A stretch of 64,000 nucleotides of DNA, taken from Aeromicrobium choanae. GTDB lineage: Bacteria; Actinomycetota; Actinomycetes; Propionibacteriales; Nocardioidaceae. The notes under the pieces are model-generated. The model had not been told where the DNA came from and ran no database searches. It saw only the letters and a list, made by a program, of their open reading frames with translations. The stretch is from the NCBI RefSeq assembly GCF_900167475.1, contig NZ_LT796768.1:1674001-1738000 (forward strand), written 5' to 3'. Positions 21,721 through 29,690 of the stretch are shown in pieces; position 1 is the stretch's first letter; every line of letters starts with the position of its first letter. The position numbers and the translations under genes were made by a program.

Positions 21721-22451
21721 TGCTGCGCGTTGAGGGAGTCCGCAAGTCGTTCGGCGACCACGTCGTGCTCGACGGCATCGACCTGACGGTCGGCCGCGGT
21801 GAGGTCGTGTGCCTCATCGGAGCCTCGGGTTCGGGCAAGTCCACGCTGCTGCGCTGCATCGACCTGCTCGAGCTGACCGACGACGGCGACATCTTCCTGG
21901 GCGACCTCGAGCTCACCGACCCGGCCATCGACGAGAACGCGGCCCGGGCGCGGATCGCGTTCGTGTTCCAGGCGTTCAACCTGTTCCCGCACCTGAGCGT
22001 CCTGCAGAACCTCGTGCTGGGACCGCGCCGGGTCAAGGGCGTCTCGAGGTCGCAGGCCACCCGCCGGGCCCACGAGCTGCTCGCTCGCGTGGGGCTCGAC
22101 GCGAAGGCGGCGGCGTACCCCGACTCGCTCTCCGGTGGTCAGCAGCAGCGCGTCGCGCTCGCTCGGGCGATGGCGATGGATCCCGAGCTGCTCCTGCTCG
22201 ACGAGGTCACCTCCGCGCTCGACCCGCTGCTCGTGGCCGAGGTGCTCGACGTGGTCCGCGAGCTCAAGGACGAGGGCCGCACGATCGTCATGGCGACGCA
22301 CGAGATGGACTTCGCCCGCGAGTGCGCCGACCGGATCGTGTTCCTGGCCGAGGGCCGGATCGTCGAGTCCGGCCCGCCCGAGCAGCTGTTCACCGCTCCG
22401 CGCGACCCGCGCACCGCGGCCTTCCTGGCACGCCACTCCGGCGCCCGCTGA
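21720..22451 (+). CDS. amino-acid ABC transporter ATP-binding protein
   Basis: 243 aa. Walker A GASGSGKST, Q-loop in FVFQAFNLFPHLSV, signature LSGGQQQR, Walker B LLLLDEVTSALDP and the switch His in MATHEMDFA define a GlnQ/HisP-type ATPase. The ATG at 21720 shares a base with the permease stop and has GGGAGG 8 nt upstream. Ends the three-gene uptake operon. Confidence 0.94.
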   Translation: MLRVEGVRKSFGDHVVLDGIDLTVGRGEVVCLIGASGSGKSTLLRCIDLLELTDDGDIFLGDLELTDPAIDENAARARIAFVFQAFNLFPHLSVLQNLVLGPRRVKGVSRSQATRRAHELLARVGLDAKAAAYPDSLSGGQQQRVALARAMAMDPELLLLDEVTSALDPLLVAEVLDVVRELKDEGRTIVMATHEMDFARECADRIVFLAEGRIVESGPPEQLFTAPRDPRTAAFLARHSGAR

Positions 22452-22471
22452 CGGAACTCACCGGCCCGGCC

Positions 22472-22514
22472 GGTGGTCGAGTAGTTCGCGAGGAACGAGC
22501 GGCGTATCGAGACC
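22472..22514. repeat. REP-like intergenic palindromic sequence
   Basis: A 43-bp imperfect palindrome beginning GGTGGTCGAGTA and ending TATCGAGACC, with an internal GTTC-GCGAG-GAAC hairpin (22484-22496). I recognise this wording from intergenic repeats in many actinobacterial genomes. It lies between the convergent ABC ATPase and hydrolase genes, where it may help end transcription. Confidence 0.65.
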
Positions 22515-22524
22515 AGGCGGAGGC

Positions 22525-23358
22525 TCAGCCGACGGAGGAGTCGTCGTGGGCCACGGTGGCGCGGGCGGTGGTGGCGCGGATCGCCGCGATGACCTGCTCG
22601 GGGGAGTCGCCCATGGGCACGTGGCCGCAGTCGGCGAGTGTCACGAACTCCACGCCGCGCATCCGCCTCGCGGCAAGCTTCGCCTGGGACTGGTGCAGGA
22701 TGAGGTCCTTGTCGCCCCACGCGATCGTGATCGGGACCTTCGCCGAGCCCCGGAACGACTCGGGACTGGTGAAGCCCAGCGGGATGCAGCGGACGAAGTA
22801 CCGCCAGAAGCCCTGCCCGTGCCTCATCGCGAGGGCGTCGCCGTAGACGCGCTCGGCGGAGTAGCGGTCGGGGTGGCTGTAGAGCGCGAAGCCGATGAGG
22901 CGGCGGCCGATCGGCAGGCGCGAGACTGCCCGCAGGACCGCCTTCGGCAGGTAGGAGCCGAGCTTGAGCGGCAGCAGGGTCACGGTGGCCTGCAGGAGGC
23001 TCCACGGTCGGAAGTAGCCCGCGGGCGACAGGCACGTGGCCGACCGCACGTCGCCGTGCTGGGCCAGCGCGATCGAGAGCAGTCCGCCGAGCGAGTTCCC
23101 GACGACGTGGGGCCGGTCGACGCCCCAGGCCGCGAAGTTCTCCGTGATCGCGGCGGTGACGTTCTCGGCCGAGTAGCCGGTGCCGTGGGGCAGCGGCGGC
23201 GAGTCGCCGAGGCCGGGCAGGTCGGCGGCGATGACGTCGTAGTGACGCGCCAGCTCGTCGAGGACCGGCTCGTACGCGGCCCGGCGGTGGCCGATGCCGT
23301 GCAGCAGGACGAGCGGCTCGCCCTGCCCGCGTCGTGTGTAGGCCATCTCGCTCAGCAT
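22525..23358 (-). CDS. alpha/beta-fold hydrolase
   Basis: 277 aa. Oxyanion segment LLHGIGH, nucleophile elbow GNSLGG, acid in WGDKDLIL and His in ADCGHVPMGD make a complete Ser-Asp-His triad, as in C-C bond hydrolases and esterases such as MhpC/BphD-like enzymes. The ATG at 23358 has GAGGAG 5 nt upstream. It is divergent from the racemase/acyl-CoA dehydrogenase operon, and a dyad resembling that operon's operator lies at 23398-23418 in its own upstream region, so a lipid-related substrate is possible. The exact substrate is unknown. Confidence 0.85.
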   Translation of the reverse strand: MLSEMAYTRRGQGEPLVLLHGIGHRRAAYEPVLDELARHYDVIAADLPGLGDSPPLPHGTGYSAENVTAAITENFAAWGVDRPHVVGNSLGGLLSIALAQHGDVRSATCLSPAGYFRPWSLLQATVTLLPLKLGSYLPKAVLRAVSRLPIGRRLIGFALYSHPDRYSAERVYGDALAMRHGQGFWRYFVRCIPLGFTSPESFRGSAKVPITIAWGDKDLILHQSQAKLAARRMRGVEFVTLADCGHVPMGDSPEQVIAAIRATTARATVAHDDSSVG

Positions 23359-23397
23359 GGGAACTCCTCGGGTCCACCCACCGGACGCCCCGTCCGA

Positions 23398-23418
23398 TGT
23401 GACATCGACGATGTCGCA
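23398..23418. promoter_or_regulatory. palindrome in the hydrolase upstream region, variant of the fad-type dyad
   Basis: A 15-bp perfect palindrome GACATCG-A-CGATGTC with partial symmetry beyond. It reads as TGACA-N7-TGTCG, one base off the TGACA-N7-TGTCA dyad found in the two fatty-acid promoters at 23502 and 36440. Confidence 0.5.
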
Positions 23419-23492
23419 TGCAGCATCGCACAGATTCCGCCGGCTGTGAACGGGACCGCGCGGGCGCGACCGGGCAGGCCGCGGCATCCCGC

Positions 23493-23522
23493 TTGCGACT
23501 GTGACAGCGTTGGTGTCAGAAT
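23493..23522 (+). promoter_or_regulatory. promoter and operator of the racemase/acyl-CoA dehydrogenase operon
   Basis: -35 TTGCGA (23493-23498), 18-bp spacer, -10 CAGAAT (23517-23522), with the next gene's GTG 6 nt later. The dyad TGACA-N7-TGTCA (23502-23518) sits in the spacer and overlaps the -10. Nearly the same 30 bp precede fadA (36431-36460). Confidence 0.65.
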
Positions 23523-23528
23523 CACGGC

Positions 23529-24692
23529 GTGACCCAGAGCACAGGACCACTCGCCGGGGTGCGCGTCGTCGAGATCGTCGGGATCGGCCCGGGCCCGTTC
23601 GCGGCCATGCTGCTCGCCGACCTCGGTGCCGACGTCATCCGCATCGATCGACCGGGCGGCAACGCCCTGCAGGTCGCGCCGCCCGAGCGCGACGTCCTGG
23701 GCCGCAACCGGCCCAGCGTGGCCATCGACCTCAAGCACGAGCAGGGCGTCGCGACGGTCCTCGACCTCGTCGAGCGCGCCGACATCCTGATCGAGGGCTT
23801 CCGCCCCGGCGTGATGGAGCGCCTCGGGCTCGGGCCCGACGTCGCCCTCGCCCGCAATCCGCGCCTCGTCTACGGGCGGATGACCGGCTGGGGCCAGAGC
23901 GGCCCGCTCGCCCAGGCCGCGGGCCACGACATCAACTACATCGCCGTCGCCGGCGGGCTCGACCCGATCGGCCGCGTCGACGGACCCCCGCAGGTGCCGC
24001 TGAACCTGCTCGGCGACTTCGCCGGCGGGTCGATGTACCTCGTCACGGGCGTGCTGGCCGCGCTCACCCACGCGCGGGGCACCGGACAGGGCCAGGTTGT
24101 CGACGCGGCGATCACCGACGGCGTGGCACACCTGCTGTCGATGACGATCAGCATGCAGCAGTCGGGGGCGTGGTCGCCGCGTCGCGGAACGAACCTGCTC
24201 GACACCGGCGCGCCGTTCTACGACGTCTACGAGACCTCGGACGGCTACTGGATGAGCGTGGGCGGTCTCGAGCCGCAGTTCTGGTACGCGATGCAGGAGG
24301 TCTTCGCGTCCATCGGACTGGGCGACCTGCCCGATCGCAACGACCCGAAGAACTGGGCCGACCTGCGCGACACCCTGCGCCGGTGGTTCCTCAGCCGCAC
24401 CCAGGAGGAGTGGACCACCCTCTTCGCCGGCACCGACGCGTGCGTCTCACCCGTCATGCCGACGGAGGAGGCCTTCGAGCACCCGCACAACGTCGCCCGC
24501 GGCACCTACGTCTCGGCGTTCGGCGTCACCCAGCCCGCTCCCGCCCCGCGCTTCTCGGCGACGGAGACCGGAATCCACCGCGCGCCGGAACGTCCGGGCG
24601 CGAGCACTCGCGAGGCGTTGGCCGCGTGGGGCATCGAGGACGTGGACGACCTCATCGAGAGCAAGGTCGCCGTCCAGGACCAGGAGAACTGA
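23529..24692 (+). CDS. alpha-methylacyl-CoA racemase (CaiB/BaiF family)
   Basis: 387 aa. The fold is family III CoA transferase, but the residues are those of the racemase: His133 (GHDINYIAV), Asp163 (GDFAGG) and Glu248 (GGLEPQFW) match His126, Asp156 and Glu241 of the mycobacterial enzyme at a constant +7. It interconverts (2R)- and (2S)-methylacyl-CoA so that branched lipids or sterol side chains can enter beta-oxidation. The GTG at 23529 directly follows a promoter without a Shine-Dalgarno (leaderless). The stop overlaps the acyl-CoA dehydrogenase start (TGATG). Confidence 0.9.
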   Translation: MTQSTGPLAGVRVVEIVGIGPGPFAAMLLADLGADVIRIDRPGGNALQVAPPERDVLGRNRPSVAIDLKHEQGVATVLDLVERADILIEGFRPGVMERLGLGPDVALARNPRLVYGRMTGWGQSGPLAQAAGHDINYIAVAGGLDPIGRVDGPPQVPLNLLGDFAGGSMYLVTGVLAALTHARGTGQGQVVDAAITDGVAHLLSMTISMQQSGAWSPRRGTNLLDTGAPFYDVYETSDGYWMSVGGLEPQFWYAMQEVFASIGLGDLPDRNDPKNWADLRDTLRRWFLSRTQEEWTTLFAGTDACVSPVMPTEEAFEHPHNVARGTYVSAFGVTQPAPAPRFSATETGIHRAPERPGASTREALAAWGIEDVDDLIESKVAVQDQEN

Positions 24693-25834
24693 TGGAACGC
24701 ACCCTGTTCGAGCCCGAGCACCAGTCGTTCCGCGACACCGTGCGCCTCTTCCTCGAGAAGGAGGTCGTGCCCCACCACGACGAGTGGGAACGCCAGGGCA
24801 TCGTCCCGCGCGAGGTGTGGACGCGGGCCGGCGAGCTGGGCCTGCTCGGCTTCATGATGCCCGAGGAGTTCGGCGGCGGCGGCGTCTCGGACTTCCGCTA
24901 CAACGCGGTGCTCCAGGAGGAGCTCACCCGCATCGGTGCCAGCGGTGTCGGCTTCGCGCTGCACACCGACCTCGTGTCGGGCTACCTGCTCAGCTACACC
25001 AACGACGAGCAGAAGCGGCGCTGGCTCCCCAAGTTCGTCACCGGCGAGATGATCACCGCGATCGCGATGACCGAGCCGGGCACGGGGTCCGACCTGCAGG
25101 GCATCAAGACGACGGCGGTCCGCGAGGGCGACCACTACGTCGTCAACGGCGCGAAGACCTTCATCACGAACGGCATCAACGCCGACTTCGTGATCGTCGC
25201 GTGCAAGACCGATCCCGACGCCGGCGCGATGGGCGTCTCGCTGATCGTGCTCGAGCGCGGCATGGAGGGCTTCGAGCGCGGCCGCAACCTCGACAAGCTG
25301 GGCCTGAAGGCGCAGGACACCGCCGAGCTGTTCTTCGACGACGTCCGCGTGCCGGTGGAGAACCTGCTCGGCGAGGAGGGCCGCGGCTTCGTCTACCTGA
25401 TGGAGAAGCTGCCGCAGGAGCGACTGACGATCTCGGTGGTCGCGGCGGCCGCGTGCCGCGCGGCGATCGACATGACGCTGGAGTACGTGAAGTCGCGCCA
25501 CGCGTTCGGCAAGCCGATCGGGTCGTTCCAGAACACGCGCTTCGTGCTGGCCGAGCTCGAGACCGAGCAGCGCATCGCGCAGGTGTTCGTCGACCGCAGC
25601 ATCGAGGCCCTGAACGCGGGCACCCTCTCGATCGACGACGCGGCCGCCGGCAAGTGGTGGACCACCGAGCTGCAGAAGAAGACGGTCGACGCGTGCCTGC
25701 AGCTGCACGGCGGCTACGGCTACATGAGCGAGTACCCGATCAGCAGGGCCTACCGGGACACCCGCATCCAGACGATCTACGGCGGCACCACCGAGATCAT
25801 GAAGGAGATCGTCGGCCGGTCGCTGGGCATCTGA
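24692..25834 (+). CDS. acyl-CoA dehydrogenase
   Basis: 380 aa flavoenzyme introducing the trans-2 double bond into acyl-CoA. FAD/substrate motif AMTEPGTGSDLQGIKTTA, and C-terminal QLHGGYGYMSEYP and YGGTTEIMKEI, where Glu368 is the expected catalytic base. The length is standard. It is translated with the racemase gene (shared base in TGATG), so branched-chain acyl-CoA esters such as those made by the racemase are likely substrates. The stop region is duplicated: the 14-bp end of the gene, with the stop, recurs immediately afterwards. Confidence 0.93.
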   Translation: MERTLFEPEHQSFRDTVRLFLEKEVVPHHDEWERQGIVPREVWTRAGELGLLGFMMPEEFGGGGVSDFRYNAVLQEELTRIGASGVGFALHTDLVSGYLLSYTNDEQKRRWLPKFVTGEMITAIAMTEPGTGSDLQGIKTTAVREGDHYVVNGAKTFITNGINADFVIVACKTDPDAGAMGVSLIVLERGMEGFERGRNLDKLGLKAQDTAELFFDDVRVPVENLLGEEGRGFVYLMEKLPQERLTISVVAAAACRAAIDMTLEYVKSRHAFGKPIGSFQNTRFVLAELETEQRIAQVFVDRSIEALNAGTLSIDDAAAGKWWTTELQKKTVDACLQLHGGYGYMSEYPISRAYRDTRIQTIYGGTTEIMKEIVGRSLGI

Positions 25835-25848
25835 CGCTGGGCATCTGA
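25821..25848 (+). repeat. 14-bp tandem duplication carrying the stop codon
   Basis: CGCTGGGCATCTGA occurs at 25821-25834 and again at 25835-25848. The first copy ends the acyl-CoA dehydrogenase. The second repeats the last four codons in a non-coding position, 25 bp before the next gene. Confidence 0.9.
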
Positions 25849-25873
25849 CCCGGGGGCTTCGTACGATGCCTCC

Positions 25874-26239
25874 ATGGGGGTACGGAGCAGCTTCCCGATC
25901 CTGTCGACGCGAGATCTCCCGCGACTCGAGTCGTTCTACCGCGACGCCTTCGGCGCCGAGCGCACCTATGCGTTCGAGGCCGGGGGCCGCGACGTCTACG
26001 TCGCGCTGAGCATCGGTGACTCGGCGCTCGGCCTCGGGCTCGACGAGGACCTTCGGGCCGAGCCCCTCGGTGCCGCGCTGTGGCTCTACGTGGACGACGT
26101 CGATGCGGCGTACGGGCAGGCGATCGAGGCCGGCGCGACGAGCATCGCCGAGCCCGACCAGATGCCGTGGGGCGAGCGGGTCGCGCAGGTGCGCGATCCC
26201 GGGGGCTTCGTGGTGCATCTGGGCGCCGCAGCGAGCTGA
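25874..26239 (+). CDS. VOC-family (glyoxalase-like) protein
   Basis: 121 aa with two beta-alpha-beta-beta-beta repeats: FPILSTRDLPRLESFYRDAFGAE, then ALWLYVDDVDAAYGQAIEAG and VRDPGGFVVHLG. This is the vicinal-oxygen-chelate fold, shared by glyoxalase I, dioxygenases and antibiotic-binding proteins. The metal ligands are not all obvious, so a binding role is as likely as catalysis. A TACGAT -10 (25862-25867) ends 6 nt before the ATG: leaderless. Confidence 0.85.
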   Translation: MGVRSSFPILSTRDLPRLESFYRDAFGAERTYAFEAGGRDVYVALSIGDSALGLGLDEDLRAEPLGAALWLYVDDVDAAYGQAIEAGATSIAEPDQMPWGERVAQVRDPGGFVVHLGAAAS

Positions 26240-26258
26240 TCGGCCCTAGGCTCGGCGC

Positions 26259-27248
26259 GTGCGCTTCCTTCGAGTCCTCGGCCGGTGGGTGGGCCGTGCG
26301 GCCCTCGCCCTGGCCGCCGTCCTCGGCGCGGTCCTGGTGTGGGCGAGGGTCAGCCCGCGGCCCGGGGTCGCGCTCATCAACTGGCTCTTCTCGCTGACCG
26401 ACACCGGTGAGGTGAAGGGGATGGAGGCCACCGGCGTCGTCGGCCGCACCGGCCTGGCCTACGGCGACGGCCCTGACGAGGTCCTCGACGTCTGGTCGCC
26501 GGAGGGAGTCTCCGGACCGTTGCCGGTCGTCGTGTGGGCGCACGGCGGTGCCTGGATCGGGGGCGACCGGTCGCAGCCCGCGCCCTACCTGCGCCTGCTC
26601 GCCCAGCACGGCTACGTCGGGATCGGCATCGGCTACTCGCTCGCGCCCGACCATCCCTACCCGCTGCCCGTGCGCCAGCTCGGCGCGGCGCTCGCCTGGG
26701 TCCGCGACCACGCCGACGAGCTGGGCGTCGATCCCGAGCGCGTCGTGCTGGCCGGCGACTCCGCCGGCGCGCACATCGCGGGTCAGTACGCGGCACTCGT
26801 GACCGATCCGGGCTACGCGAGCCTGGTCGGCATCGAGCCGAGCCTGGAGCCGGGCCACCTCGCCGGCGCGATGCTGCACTGCGGGCCCTACGACCCGCCG
26901 ACGGCCATGCACTCGACGGGCTTCGGCGGCTGGTTCGTGCGCACCGTGGGCTGGGCGTACCTCGGCACGAAGGACCTCGCCGACCCCCGCGTGCGCGAGT
27001 CCTCGATCCTCGATCACGCGACCCCCGCGTTCCCGCCCACGCTGCTCAGTGGGGGCGACGACGACCCGCTGACGGCCCAGGGTCGTGCCTTCGCCGCACG
27101 CCTGGCCGAGCTGGGGGTGGATCATGAGACGCACTTCCATCCCGGCCTCAACCACGAGTTCCAGTTCGACCTCACCCGGCCCGAGGCGCGGCGGGTCCTG
27201 GCGGCCTCCGTGGACTTCCTCGCCCGCGTGACGGCACGGCACTCCTGA
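26259..27248 (+). CDS. membrane-anchored alpha/beta hydrolase (esterase, HSL/BD-FAE type)
   Basis: 329 aa. An N-terminal hydrophobic segment (about residues 13-29, ALALAAVLGAVLVWA) suggests membrane anchoring or export. The catalytic part has the oxyanion motif AHGGAWIGG, nucleophile GDSAGAH, Asp in GGDDDPLT and His in GLNHEFQF, typical of carboxylesterases of the hormone-sensitive-lipase or feruloyl-esterase-like group. The GTG at 26259 follows a TAGGCT -10 by 6 nt, so it is probably leaderless. The substrate is unknown. Confidence 0.88.
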   Translation: MRFLRVLGRWVGRAALALAAVLGAVLVWARVSPRPGVALINWLFSLTDTGEVKGMEATGVVGRTGLAYGDGPDEVLDVWSPEGVSGPLPVVVWAHGGAWIGGDRSQPAPYLRLLAQHGYVGIGIGYSLAPDHPYPLPVRQLGAALAWVRDHADELGVDPERVVLAGDSAGAHIAGQYAALVTDPGYASLVGIEPSLEPGHLAGAMLHCGPYDPPTAMHSTGFGGWFVRTVGWAYLGTKDLADPRVRESSILDHATPAFPPTLLSGGDDDPLTAQGRAFAARLAELGVDHETHFHPGLNHEFQFDLTRPEARRVLAASVDFLARVTARHS

Positions 27249-27255
27249 GACTCCT

Positions 27256-27283
27256 GGGGCGAGTCGCGTCATGGACGCGCCCC
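27256..27283 (+). terminator. candidate terminator after the esterase gene
   Basis: GGGGC (27256-27260) and GCGTC (27266-27270) pair with GACGC (27274-27278) and GCCCC (27279-27283), leaving a 5-nt bulge and a 3-nt loop. No T-run follows, so activity is uncertain. Confidence 0.4.
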
Positions 27284-27338
27284 TGCCCGGTCTCATGGGG
27301 GACGGCGCACCTCGCGCCGGTCGGAGAAGGTGATCCGG

Positions 27339-27902
27339 ATGCAGACCTGGTGGCACACTGCGACCCCCGATGTCCTCGTGGCGCCCGACGGCGACATCGG
27401 ACCCCGATCGGTCCGCACGGCCCGGTTCGTCGACCGCGAGCGCGTCCAGCCCGGTGAAGGCGACCGGACCCTGTGGGAACGACTCCCCGACGTGCTCGCG
27501 ACCGTGGCCGACGTGACCCCGCTCAGCCTCTACGAGACGTCGGCCGACGACATCACGCTCATGCACGGCGCGACGATGCACTGGTACGCCACCGCCGGGT
27601 CCGAGACCCTCGTGGAGACCGTGGACGCCCTGGGCTGGCGCCGGTTCGCGTTCGTCCCCCCGGCCCGGGCGGCCGCCGCCCTCATCGGCTCGATCGCGAC
27701 GGGCAGTCCCGGTACCCCCGGCCGCTGGCTGGCGTGCACGCTGGCCGACCGGCGCGGTGGCGTGGTGCTGTCCGACGGCATCGACCTCGTGCTGGGCGAC
27801 CTGCCGCCCGGCCCCGGCCCGATCCGCGAGCCCATGAACCTCGCCACCGAGGACGTCAGCATGCTGCTGCTCGCTCGCCTGCGCGTTCCCGCCCTCACCT
27901 GA
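27339..27902 (+). CDS. hypothetical protein
   Basis: 187 aa, no family recognised. It begins MQTWWHTATPDVLVAPDGD and is soluble, Asp/Arg-rich and Trp-containing, with no signal peptide, membrane span or metal motif. The C-terminal part is richer in Leu (VLSDGIDLVLGDLPPG, DVSMLLLARL). The ATG at 27339 is chosen because GAAGG lies 8 nt upstream; an in-frame GTG 9 bp earlier would overlap that site. Codon use and the third-position GC are like the neighbours, so it is a real, native gene. It stands alone between the esterase and a VanZ-like gene. Confidence 0.65.
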   Translation: MQTWWHTATPDVLVAPDGDIGPRSVRTARFVDRERVQPGEGDRTLWERLPDVLATVADVTPLSLYETSADDITLMHGATMHWYATAGSETLVETVDALGWRRFAFVPPARAAAALIGSIATGSPGTPGRWLACTLADRRGGVVLSDGIDLVLGDLPPGPGPIREPMNLATEDVSMLLLARLRVPALT

Positions 27903-27982
27903 GGAACTCCAGGGCGGCACCGTGACGAGGGTCTCCCCGTCCCGGAGCGTTCCCGGCACGCGTGCTGCGCTTGACTGTTCGC

Positions 27983-28411
27983 GTGCCCTGGAAGCGCGCG
28001 GCGTCCACCCTCGTGGTGGTGGCGTACGTCGTCGGTGGCCTGACCCTGCTGCTGTGGCCCCAGCACGTCGACCCGTGGTTCGGCCTGGATGAGACCGCTC
28101 CGGCCACCGCGCCGCTGCGCTGGCTCGGGGTCCCGCAGTCCCAGTGGTGGACGATCATCGAGATCGGCTCGAACGTGGCGCTGTTCGTCCCGTTCGGGTT
28201 CGCGCTGGCTCTCGTGCTGACCCGCCGACCGGTGGTGCGCACGGTGCTCGCGGGCCTCGCCACCTCGGTCGCCTTCGAGCTGCTGCAGGCGGTCCTGCCG
28301 ATCGACCGCACGCCGTCGGTGGGCGACGTGGTCGCCAACACGTGCGGTGCCGCGCTCGGAGCCCTTCTCGGCGTGGGCGTCGTCCGGTGGACGCGCCGGT
28401 CCACGATGTGA
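27983..28411 (+). CDS. VanZ-family membrane protein (first copy)
   Basis: 142 aa from the GTG at 27983; an in-frame GTG at 27962 is the alternative and neither has a good Shine-Dalgarno. Four membrane spans, with the motif LLWPQHVDPW after the first, NVALFVPFGFALAL in the second, and ELLQAVLPIDRTPSVGDVVANT in the last hairpin, as in VanZ-like proteins. The family is named for a teicoplanin-resistance protein but most members are uncharacterised envelope proteins. A paralogue with the same LWPxHVD motif lies at 35862, on the far side of the first polysaccharide block. Confidence 0.8.
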   Translation: MPWKRAASTLVVVAYVVGGLTLLLWPQHVDPWFGLDETAPATAPLRWLGVPQSQWWTIIEIGSNVALFVPFGFALALVLTRRPVVRTVLAGLATSVAFELLQAVLPIDRTPSVGDVVANTCGAALGALLGVGVVRWTRRSTM

Positions 28412-28459
28412 CCCCGCCATCCCGCGGAGCCCCACTGAACGGAAGGATGGGGCAGGAGT

Positions 28460-28476
28460 GACGTGAGTGTCACGTC
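28460..28476. promoter_or_regulatory. 17-bp palindrome upstream of the polysaccharide cluster
   Basis: GACGTGA-GTG-TCACGTC, perfect 7-bp arms about a 3-bp centre. It lies 78 bp before the epimerase start and 49 bp after the VanZ-like stop. Probably a dimeric-repressor site or a short hairpin. Confidence 0.5.
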
Positions 28477-28553
28477 GCCTCGGTCCACCTCGGGGGGTGC
28501 GTCCGGTCATGCTCGGCCCGGTCGAGCACGCGAGCGAGAGGTGGATGGAGCCC

Positions 28554-29690
28554 ATGACACGAGTCCTCGTCACCGGCGGAGCCGGATTCATCGGCACGAA
28601 CCTGGTGGAGGAGCTGGTCCGGCGTGGCTGCGAGGTCACCGTGCTGGACAGCCTGCTGCCCCAGGTCCACGGAGAGGACCCGACGCGCAGCGTCCTCTAC
28701 CGGCGCGTCCGCGAGCATGCCGAGGTGATCGTCGGCGACATCACGTCCCGCGAGGACCTCGAGCCGGCGCTGCGCGGGCAGGACGTCGTCGTGCACCTGG
28801 CCGCCGAGACCGGCACGGGCCAGTCCATGTACGAGATCGAGCGCTACAGCCGCGTGAACGTCGGCGGGACCGCGCTCCTGCTCGACATCCTGGCCAACGA
28901 TCTCGAGCGCACGGTGAGCAAGATCGTGGTGGCGTCGTCGCGGTCCATCTACGGCGAGGGCCGCTACCTGAGCCGGGAGCTGGGCCACGTCCACCCGCGG
29001 AGCCGCCGCGAGTCCGATCTCACCGCGGGATGCTTCGAGCCCACGGTGGAGGGCGACGTCTCGGGCCTGGAGGTCGTGCCGACCACCGAGGACTCGTTGA
29101 TCGATCCCTCCTCGGTCTACGGGATCACCAAGCACACCCAGGAGGCGCTGATCAGGAACGTGGCGCCCACGATCGGCATCGCGCCGGTGGCGCTGCGGTA
29201 CCAGAACGTCTACGGTCCGGGCCAGTCGCTGAGCAACCCCTACACGGGGATCCTGTCGATCTTCTCCACGCTCATCCGCCAGGGTCGCGAGATCAACATC
29301 TTCGAGGACGGCGAGGAGAGTCGCGACTTCGTCTTCATCGACGACGTCGTGAGGGCCACCGCGACCGCCGCGCTCGACCCGCGGGCGGACGGCGAGGTGC
29401 TCAACGTGGGCAGTGGCGTCGCCACCACGGTCAACACGGTGGTCGCCGAGCTGCAGCGCGCCTTCGGCACGCAGGTGCCCACGCGGGTGAGCGGGAACTA
29501 CCGGCTCGGCGACATCCGGCACAACGTGGCCGACCTGACGCGGATCTCGCAGGTGCTGGGCTTCGCCCCCGAGGTGAGCTTCGCGGAGGGCGTCGACGCC
29601 TTCGTCGGCTGGGTCCGGGCGCAGGAGCTCACCGACGGCGGCTACGAGTCGTCGCTGGAGGAGATGAAGCGGAAGAACCTCCTCAAGTGA
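28554..29690 (+). CDS. NAD-dependent sugar-nucleotide epimerase/dehydratase
   Basis: 378 aa extended short-chain dehydrogenase. Rossmann motif VTGGAGFIGTNL, catalytic Tyr-Lys pair in SSVYGITKHTQE, and RYQNVYGPGQ of the UDP-glucose 4-epimerase/dTDP-glucose dehydratase branch. An insert of about 45 residues between the Ser-containing SSRSIYGEG and the YxxxK motif distinguishes it from GalE. It should supply an activated sugar for the polysaccharide made by the neighbouring genes. The start at 28554 is chosen because it begins directly with the Rossmann strand; an ATG 9 bp earlier is possible. Overlaps the next gene by 4 bp (GTGA). Confidence 0.87.
   Translation: MTRVLVTGGAGFIGTNLVEELVRRGCEVTVLDSLLPQVHGEDPTRSVLYRRVREHAEVIVGDITSREDLEPALRGQDVVVHLAAETGTGQSMYEIERYSRVNVGGTALLLDILANDLERTVSKIVVASSRSIYGEGRYLSRELGHVHPRSRRESDLTAGCFEPTVEGDVSGLEVVPTTEDSLIDPSSVYGITKHTQEALIRNVAPTIGIAPVALRYQNVYGPGQSLSNPYTGILSIFSTLIRQGREINIFEDGEESRDFVFIDDVVRATATAALDPRADGEVLNVGSGVATTVNTVVAELQRAFGTQVPTRVSGNYRLGDIRHNVADLTRISQVLGFAPEVSFAEGVDAFVGWVRAQELTDGGYESSLEEMKRKNLLK

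Noticed and set aside
23501..23506. GTGACA as -35 element of the racemase promoter
   Set aside because: Only 10 bp separate it from the -10. TTGCGA at 23493 gives an 18-bp spacer and also fits the fadA promoter, so GTGACA is better read as an operator half-site.
23501..24691. A fused frame joining a leader to the acyl-CoA dehydrogenase
   Set aside because: It reads the racemase gene out of frame. The dehydrogenase begins at 24692 with the usual N-terminal helix.
28463..29686. Upstream in-frame opening of the CgeB-like gene through the epimerase gene
   Set aside because: The upstream part is a shadow of the epimerase; transferase sequence begins at the GTG at 29687, which overlaps the epimerase stop by 4 bp.
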